Part shown: one piece after another, positions 9,053 through 18,513 of the stretch
How positions within the stretch are numbered: the first letter of the stretch is position 1
Layout of the letters: every line of letters starts with the position of its first letter
NCBI GenBank assembly: GCA_964457925.1
Contig: CAYWGH010000017.1
Span: 70,717-134,716, forward strand
Reading direction: 5' to 3'
Source of the DNA: Coneutiohabitans sp964457925
Lineage (GTDB): Bacteria; Zhuqueibacterota; Zhuqueibacteria; Zhuqueibacterales; Zhuqueibacteraceae
DNA: 64,000 bases
The notes under the pieces: generated by a model
Database searches by the model: none
What the model was told of the DNA's origin: nothing
Seen by the model: only the letters and a program-made list of their open reading frames with translations
Made by a program: the position numbers and the translations under genes

Positions 9053-9760
9053 TTAGATTTTATGGGCACGTACAATCAAAGTCAAAGCAAGGGGAGAAGC
9101 GAAAAGCCTCGGGATTCGAATATGTCGTCGCGGCTGCTTTAAAAGCCTGTTCAGTACATAGTTTATGCCAAATGCCGGCATACTGTGCGCAGTTCTGTCG
9201 ATAGACAAACCCACTGCCTGCAAACGTCCAGCGAGTACACTCGGTGTAAAGAAACGATAATGATACCCCTCATCGTGGCTGAGTTTACCCATCAGAACAC
9301 GGAAACGATTCAAAAAAAAAGCGAAATTAGGTGTGCTCAAAATCACGAATCCGCCTGGCTTCAAAACTCGACTGACCTCCGAAAGCAGAAACTCAACTGC
9401 AACAACATGTTCAATAATCTCCAACATGACCACGCCGTCGAATTGTTCGTTGTTAAAAATAGGCAGCCCGCAATTGAGATCAAGCTTATGAGCCACAAAA
9501 CCCAGAGTTTTTGCTCTGCGAATGTTACTTTCGCTCAAGTCGACAAACGTTACTTTCATACCCCGTTTCTGCAGACGGCGTGATAATTCAGCAATGCCGC
9601 CCCCAAGTTCGAGCACGGAAAGTCCAACTGTCCGGGCTGGCAACAATTCCTCGGCAATTCGATAACGAGGCAGCTCTAAACCGTGTCTTCGCTCGTTATG
9701 TACATCCTGTCGCGGGTCAGCGATATTGATGGTCGAAAACTGTCTTTGCACCTCCAACAT
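9053..9760 (-). CDS. SAM-dependent methyltransferase (MetW/UbiG-like)
   Basis: 235 residues from ATG 9760; a TTG six codons upstream is a less likely start. Motif I is VLELGGGIAELSRRLQ, strand 2 VTFVDLSESNI, then FDGVVMLEIIEHV and VSRVLKPGGFVILSTPN, the arrangement seen in MetW, UbiG and O-antigen methyltransferases. It is the fifth methyltransferase of the operon and the first encoded after the flippase. About 50 bases separate it from the next gene, wider than the other junctions. Likely role: methylation of a glycan residue or chain end (inference). Confidence 0.85.
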   Translation of the reverse strand: MLEVQRQFSTINIADPRQDVHNERRHGLELPRYRIAEELLPARTVGLSVLELGGGIAELSRRLQKRGMKVTFVDLSESNIRRAKTLGFVAHKLDLNCGLPIFNNEQFDGVVMLEIIEHVVAVEFLLSEVSRVLKPGGFVILSTPNFAFFLNRFRVLMGKLSHDEGYHYRFFTPSVLAGRLQAVGLSIDRTAHSMPAFGINYVLNRLLKQPRRHIRIPRLFASPLALTLIVRAHKI

Positions 9761-9927
9761 CAACAGGCAGCCTCTCAATAAATTTGTTCATGTTAACTAA
9801 TCGATACGACGAATCGATACCTGTGCCTTAATCATTTGGATCGGGTGCTTCCACATAATCATGTTTCGAGTAAGTGGCCTTTATGCTCACAGTTACCAAT
9901 GTTCGGGCACGAGATTCAACGCAAACG

Positions 9928-11346
9928 CTATTGACTTCCTAAAGTATTATTGGATATTGCAGGTTTTGTTCGATACGCAATGGATGCTTTTGTTGCATGA
10001 ATTGCCGCATACTGAATCTGCCGAGACTGTTCATAACGTCTCAGCGCGTAGATTGATAAAGCAGGGGTAATCAAGTAACTCAACATAAACGCGAATGCGG
10101 CTCCCTGTCCGCCAAAGTGAGGTACAAAGAAGAAAAGAGAAATCAATTGTACAATTAGGCTGATCACAGCGATGGTCAACAGCTTTCCAGTTTGAGAATA
10201 TACCAGAAGCATTGGTCTCACCCAGAAAAAAATCATCGAAAAGGCAGTACCTACCAGCATGATGATCATGTTCGGATATGCTTCCAGAAATTCTCGTCCG
10301 ATAAAGTTTACAAGTAGCCACTTACCCGTGAGGGCAAATGCGGTTATTGCCAATAGCGCAAAGAGTGATAAGGTGATGGTCAAGGTCCTTAACACTCGTC
10401 GAAGCGCACTTAGTGCGTTTGTTGCGTGAAGTTTAGAAAGCTCCGGATAAACAGCCGAGATCATTGGATCAGAGAACAATAAAACTGTGCCGGCCATACG
10501 ACTAGCAATCTTGTATAGCGCAACGATAGAAGGTGAGGACAGGGCAGCTAGGATAAAAACATCCAATTTCGTCGACAGAATACGAACTGTACTGGCGAGG
10601 TTCGTATTAAACAAAAAGGCAATGACAGATTTGCGTTGTTTTTTTAAAAACCGGGGCCTTGCTGTCAAGGGGTGAATACCATGCTTGCGAAAGGATACCA
10701 TTGCAGCGATTCCTAGCAGCAAGAAAAACATAAACTCACTCATGGCTATTGCAACGCTTGCTGTAAAAATATCAGGAACGTTGATTACTATGATCGCAAC
10801 TGTCACTATGCGAAAAAGTGTAGCAGCTATACCAAGCATGGTTGCCAATGGGAATGCATTTGATACTCTGAGATAAGAACCAACGCTTCGAACCAAAGCC
10901 TTGCTTGCCCCTCCCATTCCGAGGATTATTAAGGGCCAAGTATAACCACTAGAAAAGGATAGGATGGCGGGCGGGGCCCATGCTAACAAGAAAATAATCA
11001 GTAATCCTAAGCCAGCCACTATGAAGTCAATGCCAAAAATCAGAAGCAAAAGCTCTGAAACTCCAATAATGCCGTGTTTCCTCTTAAACTCCGGCAGAAA
11101 TTTAGTAACCGCTTCACCCGTACGAAAATCCAACAAGCCAAAAACCAAATCAGCGGTGGACATAAGCAAAATGAAAACACCGAATTTTTCGACACCAAGA
11201 AAACGCGCGAGCAATAGCGTTTCTCCGAACATTGCAAATGCGTTGGTTGCTTGAGCGCACATCACCCAGCCACTATTCTTTAAAACTGAGCGCATAATCG
11301 CATCTGTTCTTGCGCGCACGAATTGACGAACTCGAAAGTATAGCAT
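9928..11346 (-). CDS. Polysaccharide (oligosaccharide) flippase, Wzx-like MATE/MOP superfamily
   Basis: 472 residues, almost wholly hydrophobic, with about 12-14 predicted membrane helices. It starts with an amphipathic N-terminus and an SGWVMCAQATNAFAMFGETLLLARFLG first helix, the usual opening of Polysacc_synt/MatE proteins. The family moves lipid-linked repeat units from the cytoplasmic to the periplasmic side. Its place between the antiterminator and the glycosyltransferase/methyltransferase genes fits a Wzx/Wzy-type pathway. No Wzy polymerase, ligase or initiating sugar-phosphate transferase is visible in this window, so those must lie beyond the left edge or elsewhere. Confidence 0.88.
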   Translation of the reverse strand: MLYFRVRQFVRARTDAIMRSVLKNSGWVMCAQATNAFAMFGETLLLARFLGVEKFGVFILLMSTADLVFGLLDFRTGEAVTKFLPEFKRKHGIIGVSELLLLIFGIDFIVAGLGLLIIFLLAWAPPAILSFSSGYTWPLIILGMGGASKALVRSVGSYLRVSNAFPLATMLGIAATLFRIVTVAIIVINVPDIFTASVAIAMSEFMFFLLLGIAAMVSFRKHGIHPLTARPRFLKKQRKSVIAFLFNTNLASTVRILSTKLDVFILAALSSPSIVALYKIASRMAGTVLLFSDPMISAVYPELSKLHATNALSALRRVLRTLTITLSLFALLAITAFALTGKWLLVNFIGREFLEAYPNMIIMLVGTAFSMIFFWVRPMLLVYSQTGKLLTIAVISLIVQLISLFFFVPHFGGQGAAFAFMLSYLITPALSIYALRRYEQSRQIQYAAIHATKASIAYRTKPAISNNTLGSQ

Positions 11347-11718
11347 TCGTAAGTCGTTAATAAAGCAGGTTGGTCAACGTTCAAAAGGAGTCAAACGTTT
11401 CATCTGCTAAAAGCGAGGCTCTATTATTTTGCCAAGAGGCGAATCGGTCGCATCACAGGATATAAGAAAGAAAGTGTCGGCGGCAGTGAGGCAAAAACCA
11501 AGTCACTAAAAGTTGGCGTGAACACACGAGCTAAACTAAAACTCACGCGATCGCGCTAGCGCTCTCTGGCGCTGAGCAAAAATGAAAACTTGGCTGAGGC
11601 GCTGGGTTCCCATTCTGCTTCTGGAAAAAGTGCCGCATAAACGCGGGCGGCGTGGCCGGGAATGCGGGGTTCAGCGCTGAGATCTGCAGCGGCGGGCAGT
11701 TATCATAAAGTGTTGGCT
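11347..11718. other. Intergenic space, 372 bp
   Basis: No coding frame is supported. It separates the antiterminator gene from the flippase in the same direction and is the longest gap inside the operon. A site where a NusG/RfaH-type factor loads (ops/JUMPstart-like) would be expected upstream of this point, but I see no recognisable motif. Confidence 0.5.
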
Positions 11719-12300
11719 TTAGAATATCCGCTTCCTGAGATATATTGAAGCGGTATCCTTTGGCGCTGCAAATCTGCCCGATTTAGAGATTTTATTTACC
11801 CGCCCCAAATCAATCTTGATCGCCACCGACTGCCCAATCCCCTCGAAGGCGATAACGAACCGCTGCCGGCCTTGAATCGAGCATAACACGCCGCGCATAC
11901 CCGCCAGCGGGCCGCTGGTGATCTCCAGCAAATCGCCCGGCACAACGCGCGGAATCGGCTCGGGATCGAAGTCGTGCGCCAGCATGTTCTTGACTGCGGT
12001 AATTTCGAATTCCGGGATGATCGAGGGTTGGCCGTGATGTCCCAGCATTCTCACCACCCCGTCCGGTGTCAACGCGAGCAAGCGTTCTCGGGCATCTGCC
12101 TTCACAAAAACATAGCAGGAGAACAAGGGCGCTTCGATCCACTTTTTGCGATCACTCCATTGCCGCAAGGTGGCGCGCAGGGGCAAATACGGCTGCACGC
12201 CCATTTTTTGCAGCTCTTGCTCAACACGCTTTTCAAAATTGGGGCGCGTGTAGAGAGCGTACCAGTGGCGGGTAGTTTCTTGTGGAATTGTTGTTTGCAT
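11719..12300 (-). CDS. NusG/RfaH-like specialised transcription antitermination protein (UpxY type)
   Basis: 193 residues. The NGN domain opens with HWYALYTRPNFEKRVEQEL and continues through YLPL and PLFSCYVFVKAD. The C-terminal KOW domain reads VVPGDLLEITSGPLAGMRGVL, with the typical GPLxGxxG turn. Such paralogues at the head of capsule loci bind RNA polymerase and let it read through long polysaccharide operons. I prefer ATG 12300: the frame extends to 12357, but those 19 extra codons lie within a low-complexity intergenic repeat and have no family match. It sits just after the Wzc-type kinase gene and before the flippase, so it would be made early and act on its own operon (inference). Confidence 0.87.
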   Translation of the reverse strand: MQTTIPQETTRHWYALYTRPNFEKRVEQELQKMGVQPYLPLRATLRQWSDRKKWIEAPLFSCYVFVKADARERLLALTPDGVVRMLGHHGQPSIIPEFEITAVKNMLAHDFDPEPIPRVVPGDLLEITSGPLAGMRGVLCSIQGRQRFVIAFEGIGQSVAIKIDLGRVNKISKSGRFAAPKDTASIYLRKRIF

Positions 12301-12416
12301 GTTGCATGTTGATCGTTGGTCGCTGGTCATTGGTCGGTGGTCGTTGAACATTAGCAATTAGTCATTAATTATTGGACAACGACAAACAACGAACGACCAA
12401 CAACCAACGACAATTT
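12301..12416. repeat. Degenerate short-motif repeat between Wzc and NusG-like genes
   Basis: About 115 bases of imperfect repeats. TTGGTCG-type hexamers on the left (CGTTGGTCGCTGGTCATTGG) face CAACGACAAACAACGAACG on the right, with an ATTAGTCATTAATTATTGG centre. The two halves are loosely complementary, so the RNA could fold as a long weak hairpin. Related tracts occur beside cas1 (59500-59705) and the small membrane genes near 58050 and 57430. Confidence 0.6.
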
Positions 12417-14813
12417 TCATCCCCATGGCCAGGAGAGCAGTTTCCGCTGCGTTTTTGGCAGCTTGCCGTTGCTGTTGTTGGCGTAGTAATGATAATGATA
12501 GTAATAATAGTAACTGCCGTACATGCTCTCGATTTTAACGGAGTTCAGCAGAGTGCCCAGAACTTTGGCTCGGGCCTGATTGAGCAACGTGTACGAACGA
12601 AATGCCGCTTCTTTGCTGGTGTGTCCGGATTTTACCACCAGAAACACGCCGTCGACATATCGCGCCAGCACCGCGGCATCGGTCACGGCGATGACCGGAG
12701 GACTGTCGAACAACACGGTTTCGTATTCGCGCTTCAGCCCTTCCAGCGTTTGCTGCATGGCGCTGCTGCCCAACAGCTCCGAAGGGTTCGGCGGCAATGT
12801 GCCGCACGGCATGACATGGAGATTGTCGATTTCCGTGGGGGAAATCGCTTCGGCAATCTCCGCGCGCCCGGCCAGCACGTTCGACAGGCCGATACGGCGA
12901 TCCAGCTTGAAAACGGTATGCAGCACCGGCCGCCGCAAATCCGCATCAATCAATAGAACCTTGCTGCCCATTTGCGCCATCACAATGGCGAGATTCGCCA
13001 CGGAAGTCGATTTGCCATCACCCGGGCCGGGACTGGTCACCAGCAGCGTGCGCAACGGCTTGTCGATATGGGTGTACTGGATATTCGTGCGCAGTGTGCG
13101 GTAGGCTTCGGATACCGGCGATTTCGGCGCAAAGTGTGTGATAAGGCGCGCGGCGGTGCGCCCAAACTCCGCGCTCTCGTTTTTTGCTATCGCCGCGCCG
13201 TTCGTGCCGTTGTGCGAAGCGCCGTTGAGTGCGCCGTTGGCGGAATGCCTCAAGCGCGCGATGGCGCCGTTTTCATTGATCAGGGGAATCGATCCTAATA
13301 CCGGCTGGCCCAGGCGTTCCAAATCTTCGATGGCGTGCACGGAATTGTCGAGCATGTCGCGCAGAAAAGCCAGGCCCACGCCCACGCCCACGCCCAGCAT
13401 CATGCCCAGGATCAAATTCAATTTCTTGTTCGGGCCAAGCGGCACCTCGGGGCGCTCGGCCGGCTCGATGATGCGCACGTCGCCGAGTTGGCCGACTTCA
13501 GTGATGCGCAGCTCCTCATACTTCTCCTTCATCATCAAATAGATTTTCTCATCGACCTGGGCCGAGCGCTGCAGCCGGGCGAGCATGAGTTTTTTCTCCG
13601 GCAAACTTTCCAGCTTTTGCGCATAGTCCTTGACGATCTTTTCCAGCGCCGCCACTTTCGGCTTGAGCGATTCGATATTCGCTTCCACCTCGAACTTGCG
13701 GGTGATGATTTCGTCCTGCAGGGCTTCCGGGGCAAGCAAATCCTGCGTCGCCGCCTGGGCCAGCTCGGTTTTGTACTTTTGTGTCAGCCGGGCGATCTGG
13801 CCGTCCAATTCCTGCAACCGGGAGTTTTTTTCCTCATAGCTGCCGTTGTTGATGAGATAGGCCGCGTGCAAGGCGCGTTCTTGCTGCAGCCGGGCCATTT
13901 CCGTTTTCAACACCTCCAAATACGAAGTGGCCGAAACAGCCTCAATGTCGATCCGGCGTCCCAGTTGTCGGTCGATGAACGCCAGGCGCTCGTATGAAGA
14001 CGCCAGCTCGGTCAGGGCTTCCTGATGCAGAGACTCGAATTCCACCAGCTTCGAGACGATGCCATTGCCTTCGTCGGTGAGGGTGAGCGTCGAGGCCTCG
14101 CGCGAATAGTCTTTCAGCGCGATCTCGGATTCGGCGAGTTGTTGCTGGATAAGGTTGAGCTGATTCTCCAGAAAAATTTTCACCTGGCGCACTTCCGCCT
14201 GGCTCATGGCGCGATTCAGCTCGCTGTAGGCTTCGACGTAAGCGTTGGCGATGGCCATTGCTTCTTGCGGATCTTTCGAAGTGACGCTGATCAAAATCAT
14301 GTCGGTGCTGCGGATCGGCGTCACCTCGAGAAGCCGTGGCAGATGGCGCGCGACAGCTTCTATCTCCCGCAAGCGAACCGGGGCTGCGGGTCTGGCAGAA
14401 TCGCCTTCTGCTTCATCCCCGGAGAACGCGGCCATGATGCGGGACAGCCGGCTGCCCTGATGTTCGGCATGCGCCGGCGCGCCAAGAAGAATGGGCAATT
14501 GGCGCGCATGCTCGGAGTCGAGCAAACGCTGGGCGACGGCTTTCGCCAACGCGCGTCCCTTGATGATCTCGACCTGATTGCTGATCGTCGTTTCCATTTG
14601 CCAGGCGCTGCCGCCGAAGATCGGCAGGGCCATGTTGGATTCCATTTTGACCATCACCTTGGCGTTCGCCTGATAAAGCGGCACCGCCGTAAGGTTCAAA
14701 TACAATGTTATGAACATGACCCCGAAGAAAGACGCCAGGATCAGCCAGCGGCTGCGATACAAAATCCGTACATAGTCCGCAATCGGGGTTCGGCGTATTA
14801 TTTTTTCTTTCAT
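12417..14813 (-). CDS. Wzc-type polysaccharide co-polymerase / tyrosine autokinase
   Basis: 798 residues from ATG 14813 (a frame six codons longer has no extra support). Order: a Wzz domain with the first membrane helix at about 24-44, a long coiled-coil periplasmic region (about 205-440), a PxxP-like segment and second membrane helix at about 460-485, then the BY-kinase domain with Walker A GPGDGKST (about 596-603), Walker A-prime LLIDADLRRP, the NPSELLGS hallmark and Walker B VLFDSPP. The C-terminus has a tyrosine cluster (YGSYYYYYHYHYY, about 765-777) that is autophosphorylated in this family. It controls chain length and export of the polysaccharide and is the first clear gene of the operon. 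Confidence 0.93.
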   Translation of the reverse strand: MKEKIIRRTPIADYVRILYRSRWLILASFFGVMFITLYLNLTAVPLYQANAKVMVKMESNMALPIFGGSAWQMETTISNQVEIIKGRALAKAVAQRLLDSEHARQLPILLGAPAHAEHQGSRLSRIMAAFSGDEAEGDSARPAAPVRLREIEAVARHLPRLLEVTPIRSTDMILISVTSKDPQEAMAIANAYVEAYSELNRAMSQAEVRQVKIFLENQLNLIQQQLAESEIALKDYSREASTLTLTDEGNGIVSKLVEFESLHQEALTELASSYERLAFIDRQLGRRIDIEAVSATSYLEVLKTEMARLQQERALHAAYLINNGSYEEKNSRLQELDGQIARLTQKYKTELAQAATQDLLAPEALQDEIITRKFEVEANIESLKPKVAALEKIVKDYAQKLESLPEKKLMLARLQRSAQVDEKIYLMMKEKYEELRITEVGQLGDVRIIEPAERPEVPLGPNKKLNLILGMMLGVGVGVGLAFLRDMLDNSVHAIEDLERLGQPVLGSIPLINENGAIARLRHSANGALNGASHNGTNGAAIAKNESAEFGRTAARLITHFAPKSPVSEAYRTLRTNIQYTHIDKPLRTLLVTSPGPGDGKSTSVANLAIVMAQMGSKVLLIDADLRRPVLHTVFKLDRRIGLSNVLAGRAEIAEAISPTEIDNLHVMPCGTLPPNPSELLGSSAMQQTLEGLKREYETVLFDSPPVIAVTDAAVLARYVDGVFLVVKSGHTSKEAAFRSYTLLNQARAKVLGTLLNSVKIESMYGSYYYYYHYHYYANNSNGKLPKTQRKLLSWPWG

Positions 14814-15818
14814 AAAAATACAGGCTCGCAATAAATGGCGATGTTGCTTCCGGGTATCAGTGAGGCCGTGATCATGCGCACCATCTTAGACTTTCCAGGG
14901 CAACGCTAGTCTCGGGCACAGCTCCGCCATGTCAGTCCCATTTTGTTCAATGGGCATCACAGCCAAACCTCGCTACTTCACTTCGTCTCAGAAAAGGCCA
15001 GACACACAATGCCGGCCGTTGCAACTCCACTTCACCAATGGCAAAGCCAGTGCCACATTACGGTACCATCGTTTGATGGCAAACTAACGCAGCCAAGATT
15101 CTAAGATGATTGTGTCTCGCTCGGAAACAGCCGGACACAATCCCGGCAGCGTCGAGCGCTTCTGGGAATGCTTTGCACGATGAGTGTTAAAAATTTTCAC
15201 AATATTTGCGTCTCCCGCTGCCATTGGCGCAACGAAAGCATCTAAGTTCCTGGTCACAAATTCTTTGCGGGAGAAATGATTGGGCAAGAAGACAGAAATG
15301 GCAAAACCTCGTGAGACGTCCGCAGGAAATCTCCCGAGCTTCATAAAACAGCGGTGGCTGCGGCCCCAATGCCGCGCGTTGCGTGCATGCGCGAACATCA
15401 TGGGGCGAACGGGATCAAGCAAACATGAAACTTTGCTGGCGATAACCAAAAGCGATACACGCATATGGCTTAGCAATCCTTGCTGAACTGTATTCACGGG
15501 TCTGCTCCCTGCATAGCCGCGCGTCGTAAGTCGCCCTAGCATTCCCTTGCTAGACCTGCTACGCGCCGTGGCTTTTCGTTTTTGCAACGAAATCACATGG
15601 CATTGTTTCGCACCCGCGGTGGCGTCTATTACCCGCGCTTCATTTAGGCAGGCGCAGGCACAAGAGTTTAAGCTTGTGCTCAACCGGCGGTTTTAACGGC
15701 CAATGCAAATGTTTACATCGTATAATACCACCGGATCAGATGAAATGCTGAAATTGGGAGGAAAAACTTTCAGATGGGGGCAAAAAATTTCAATTCTATC
15801 ATTTCTCTAACAAAACGT
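14814..15818. other. About 1 kb upstream of the polysaccharide operon, no supported gene
   Basis: This stretch should hold the operon promoter and 5' leader. One minus frame of 199 codons (15084-15683) is open, but its product is rich in Arg, Ser and Cys without hydrophobic-core periodicity, has no recognisable family and no clear ribosome site. I treat it as non-coding. I do not see a convincing -35/-10 pair or riboswitch. Confidence 0.4.
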
Positions 15819-15859
15819 AAAAAGCCCGGACACGCCGGGATGCGCGACACAGGCTTTTT
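15819..15859 (-). terminator. Probable terminator of the TonB-dependent receptor gene
   Basis: The arms AAAAAGCC (15819-15826) and GGCTTTTT (15852-15859) bracket a GC-rich centre with a further internal CCGG...CCGG pairing. On the minus strand the hairpin lies 27 bases after the receptor stop and ends in a T run. The A run on the other side could let it work in both directions. Confidence 0.65.
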
Positions 15860-15885
15860 AAACAAAGGCGGAAAGTTAGCAAAAA

Positions 15886-18210
15886 TTAATAATCCCAGCG
15901 CAAACCCGCAGAAAAATTGCGCACTTCGTTGATGTTCCGCTCGACTTGATAGTAATTGTAACGCAGCAAGTTGCGCACGCCAAGCTGGGCTGTTACATTG
16001 TTCCAGGAATAAAGCACACGCACATCCAATTGCTTTTTGGCCACACGCTGGTCGTCTTTAAAAATCTGCACCTGTTCACGCAACAATTTCGAAGCGATAC
16101 TGTAATCCGCTTCGAGTGAAACCGGGCCAAGCGTGATAAACGGCGAAAGATAAGCCACGACGCGCGGGCGATAACTCAGCAAATCGCCCTCTTGAAAAGT
16201 GACGGGAATGTCGCTGTCGGGATCGACCTGCGTGATGACGGGATTCGTCCAGGTCGCGTTCGCGTCAAAGCCCAGGCGATTTTGCCAAAAGCGGAAGCGG
16301 CCGGACGCTTCTACCCCCTCGACTTTCGCATGCGGGATGTTCACGAGAATGGCGTAAAAATTGGCGCCTTCGGGCACGAACACAGGCTCGATCAAATCCG
16401 CATAGCGATTCGAAAACGCGGTCACTTCGACATTCGCGTAATCGCCAAAGCGCTGGCGCATGCCCACTTCCACCGAAAAAGATTTCTCCGTCGCGATGTT
16501 GGCATTGGGCCGGAATGGAATGGGAATGTTGAATTGCAGGAAACGCTCGCCCAACACCGGAATGCGAATGCCGCGTCCAAACGAGGCATGCACCACGGTC
16601 GAGGAAGTCAGTTCATAGCTCGTGCCAAGTTGCGGACTCAAATACTGCTGCTCCAGACCTTCTGGCAAAGGGTTCTGAAGCGTGATCATCTCGATTCTAT
16701 CTTTGATGGGATTGTACACGGTTTTGGTGTAAACTTTCGGCCCGGGCATCAAATAATACTGATCATACCGCAGCCCGAGATTGATTTGCCAAGCGGGCGT
16801 GGGTTGCCAATTCTGTTGAAAATACGGGGAGAGCGTGTAGGCAAAATGGCGGCCGATTTGGCGTTGCTCGGCGAAATCGTAATGATACTCGAGGCCGAGC
16901 GTGAAGCTCACCGTGCTGTCGATTTGACTGCGAATCTGGAAATCCGCGCCCGGGCCCTGCGCCGGCGCGAAATCTCCGGCAATTCGAAATTGGTTGCCGG
17001 TCAACTGACGCACAAACGAAGCGCGCCATTTGAATTCCAGCCAGTCATTCAAGCGCTGGCGAAATTGGCCATACAGCGTGTAGGCATCGACTTTCAGGCG
17101 ATACTCGGCAAAATCCTCGGGCTTGCCGCCGGTGGAATTCGGCACGAGATAAGGATTGCCGAGATCAGACCAAACGAATTCACCGCGGCGGTCACGCGCA
17201 TACGCGCCGAACAGCGTAAACTCCGAATTTGTGGCAAAGCCCCAAACCAGTTTGGTCGTGGCATTCCAGCGGTGAAAATGGCGGTTCTGGCGATCACCGG
17301 AAGATTCCGAACGCCCAACGGAAAATCGAAACCCGAGCTTGCCGATTTGCTTCGAATAACTCACATCCTGCCGGTTGAAGTTGAGCGTACGATCGGTCCA
17401 TTGCCATTCGGGATAATAAGGTTCATCGTAAAACCCGGCGCTGGTGCGCACGCTTAATTTGCCTTGCGGCGCCGGCGCTTTGGTGATAATGTTGATCACG
17501 CCGCCGAGCGCGAACGAGCCGTAGAGCGCGGAAGACGGGCCTTTGATGACTTCAACGCGCTCGAAATCCGTGACCGGCAGAATATCCCAATTCATGTTGC
17601 CGAAGTCCGTGGGCAGCGCGGGCACACCGTCAATCAAAATCAACACGCGGCTGCCCAGGCCGCGATTGTAGCCCGAACTGTTGCGCACATTGACGTTTTG
17701 TTCCACAAGGCTCACGCCCGGAATGCTTTCCAGCGCGGCATCCATGCGCAGGGCATTGCGGCGCAACGCAGCTTCACCGCTAAGCGCGCTGATGCTGACC
17801 ACTGCGGTTTGAATCTCTTCCGGCTGGCGGCTGGCCGTGACCACGACTTCATTCATTTCCAACGTGCTGCTGTTGAGGGCAAATTCAACGCGACTCACCG
17901 ACTCGGCTTGCACGGTGACATCAAGCCGCGCAACTTGATAACCGATGAGGCTCGCACGCAACGTGTATGTTCCCGGCGGCACACGCTTGATCACAAATGC
18001 GCCTTTGCCATCAGCGCCCGCCCCCAACAACGATCCGAGAATTTGTACATTCGTGCCCGGCAACACCTCGCCGGTTTGCGCATCGACCACGCGACCTTGA
18101 ATTTCGCCCAACATTTGCGCGTGCAAAAGAGCGCGGCCGTTCCCGGCAAACATGATTATCGCGTATACAAAAAAGCCCCAAACGCGAGGGGCAAACTTGA
18201 TTCGTTTCAC
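15886..18210 (-). CDS. TonB-dependent outer-membrane receptor with N-terminal CarboxypepD_reg-like domain
   Basis: 774 residues. It starts at GTG 18210, six bases after a GGAGG ribosome site. A signal peptide (to about residue 31) precedes a carboxypeptidase-regulatory-like domain (GEIQGRVVDAQTGEVLPGTNV, about 35-115). The plug follows (EVVVTASRQPEEIQ, then RVEVIKGPSSALYGSFALGGVINI, about 118-250), then a long beta-barrel ending in an aromatic residue (LRWDY). This is the SusC/CirA-like architecture used for active uptake of siderophores, cofactors or oligosaccharides with TonB-ExbBD energy. No SusD partner is next to it, which argues against a glycan-utilisation locus. The lipoprotein upstream may be a partner; the ligand is unknown. 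Confidence 0.92.
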   Translation of the reverse strand: MKRIKFAPRVWGFFVYAIIMFAGNGRALLHAQMLGEIQGRVVDAQTGEVLPGTNVQILGSLLGAGADGKGAFVIKRVPPGTYTLRASLIGYQVARLDVTVQAESVSRVEFALNSSTLEMNEVVVTASRQPEEIQTAVVSISALSGEAALRRNALRMDAALESIPGVSLVEQNVNVRNSSGYNRGLGSRVLILIDGVPALPTDFGNMNWDILPVTDFERVEVIKGPSSALYGSFALGGVINIITKAPAPQGKLSVRTSAGFYDEPYYPEWQWTDRTLNFNRQDVSYSKQIGKLGFRFSVGRSESSGDRQNRHFHRWNATTKLVWGFATNSEFTLFGAYARDRRGEFVWSDLGNPYLVPNSTGGKPEDFAEYRLKVDAYTLYGQFRQRLNDWLEFKWRASFVRQLTGNQFRIAGDFAPAQGPGADFQIRSQIDSTVSFTLGLEYHYDFAEQRQIGRHFAYTLSPYFQQNWQPTPAWQINLGLRYDQYYLMPGPKVYTKTVYNPIKDRIEMITLQNPLPEGLEQQYLSPQLGTSYELTSSTVVHASFGRGIRIPVLGERFLQFNIPIPFRPNANIATEKSFSVEVGMRQRFGDYANVEVTAFSNRYADLIEPVFVPEGANFYAILVNIPHAKVEGVEASGRFRFWQNRLGFDANATWTNPVITQVDPDSDIPVTFQEGDLLSYRPRVVAYLSPFITLGPVSLEADYSIASKLLREQVQIFKDDQRVAKKQLDVRVLYSWNNVTAQLGVRNLLRYNYYQVERNINEVRNFSAGLRWDY

Positions 18211-18513
18211 AAAAACCCTCCGAGTAAGCGCCTATAAATTATTTCTCGAACCTCTGGGAAGTCATCCGGCATGGGCGGACTTTCGTGAACGTTCAGCCGT
18301 GACGGATATTTCTCAGAATTCCTTACTGGATGACAGGGGGAGTCAATGTTGCATGAGCTTTACCCTGAATTATTCATACAGACTCCGCCACGAAGACACA
18401 CAGGCACGAAGAACAAAAGCTTGCTAAACTTTGGTACAAAAAACTTTTTTTACACAAGGATTCACTTTTTAAGAAATCAAAGCTTTGTGTCCCGTGGTTG
18501 AGAATAGTTCAGG
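18211..18513. repeat. Intergenic palindromic repeats upstream of the receptor
   Basis: Two known-style dispersed elements lie here. The first is bracketed by GTCATCC (18261-18267) and GGATGAC (18328-18334). The second, near 18384-18500, begins CCACGAAGACACACAGGCAC and is answered by TTGTGTCCCGTGG, a loose inverted pair also seen near 62490. They lie in the 5' leader of the receptor. I see no cobalamin or TPP riboswitch core. Confidence 0.55.

Noticed and set aside
15084..15683. A 199-codon minus frame upstream of the Wzc gene
   Set aside because: Unusual composition (Arg, Ser and Cys rich), no family similarity, no ribosome site; treated as chance.
18211..18420. Possible riboswitch in the leader of the TonB-dependent receptor
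   Set aside because: No cobalamin-box or TPP core motif; the structure there fits dispersed palindromic repeats.
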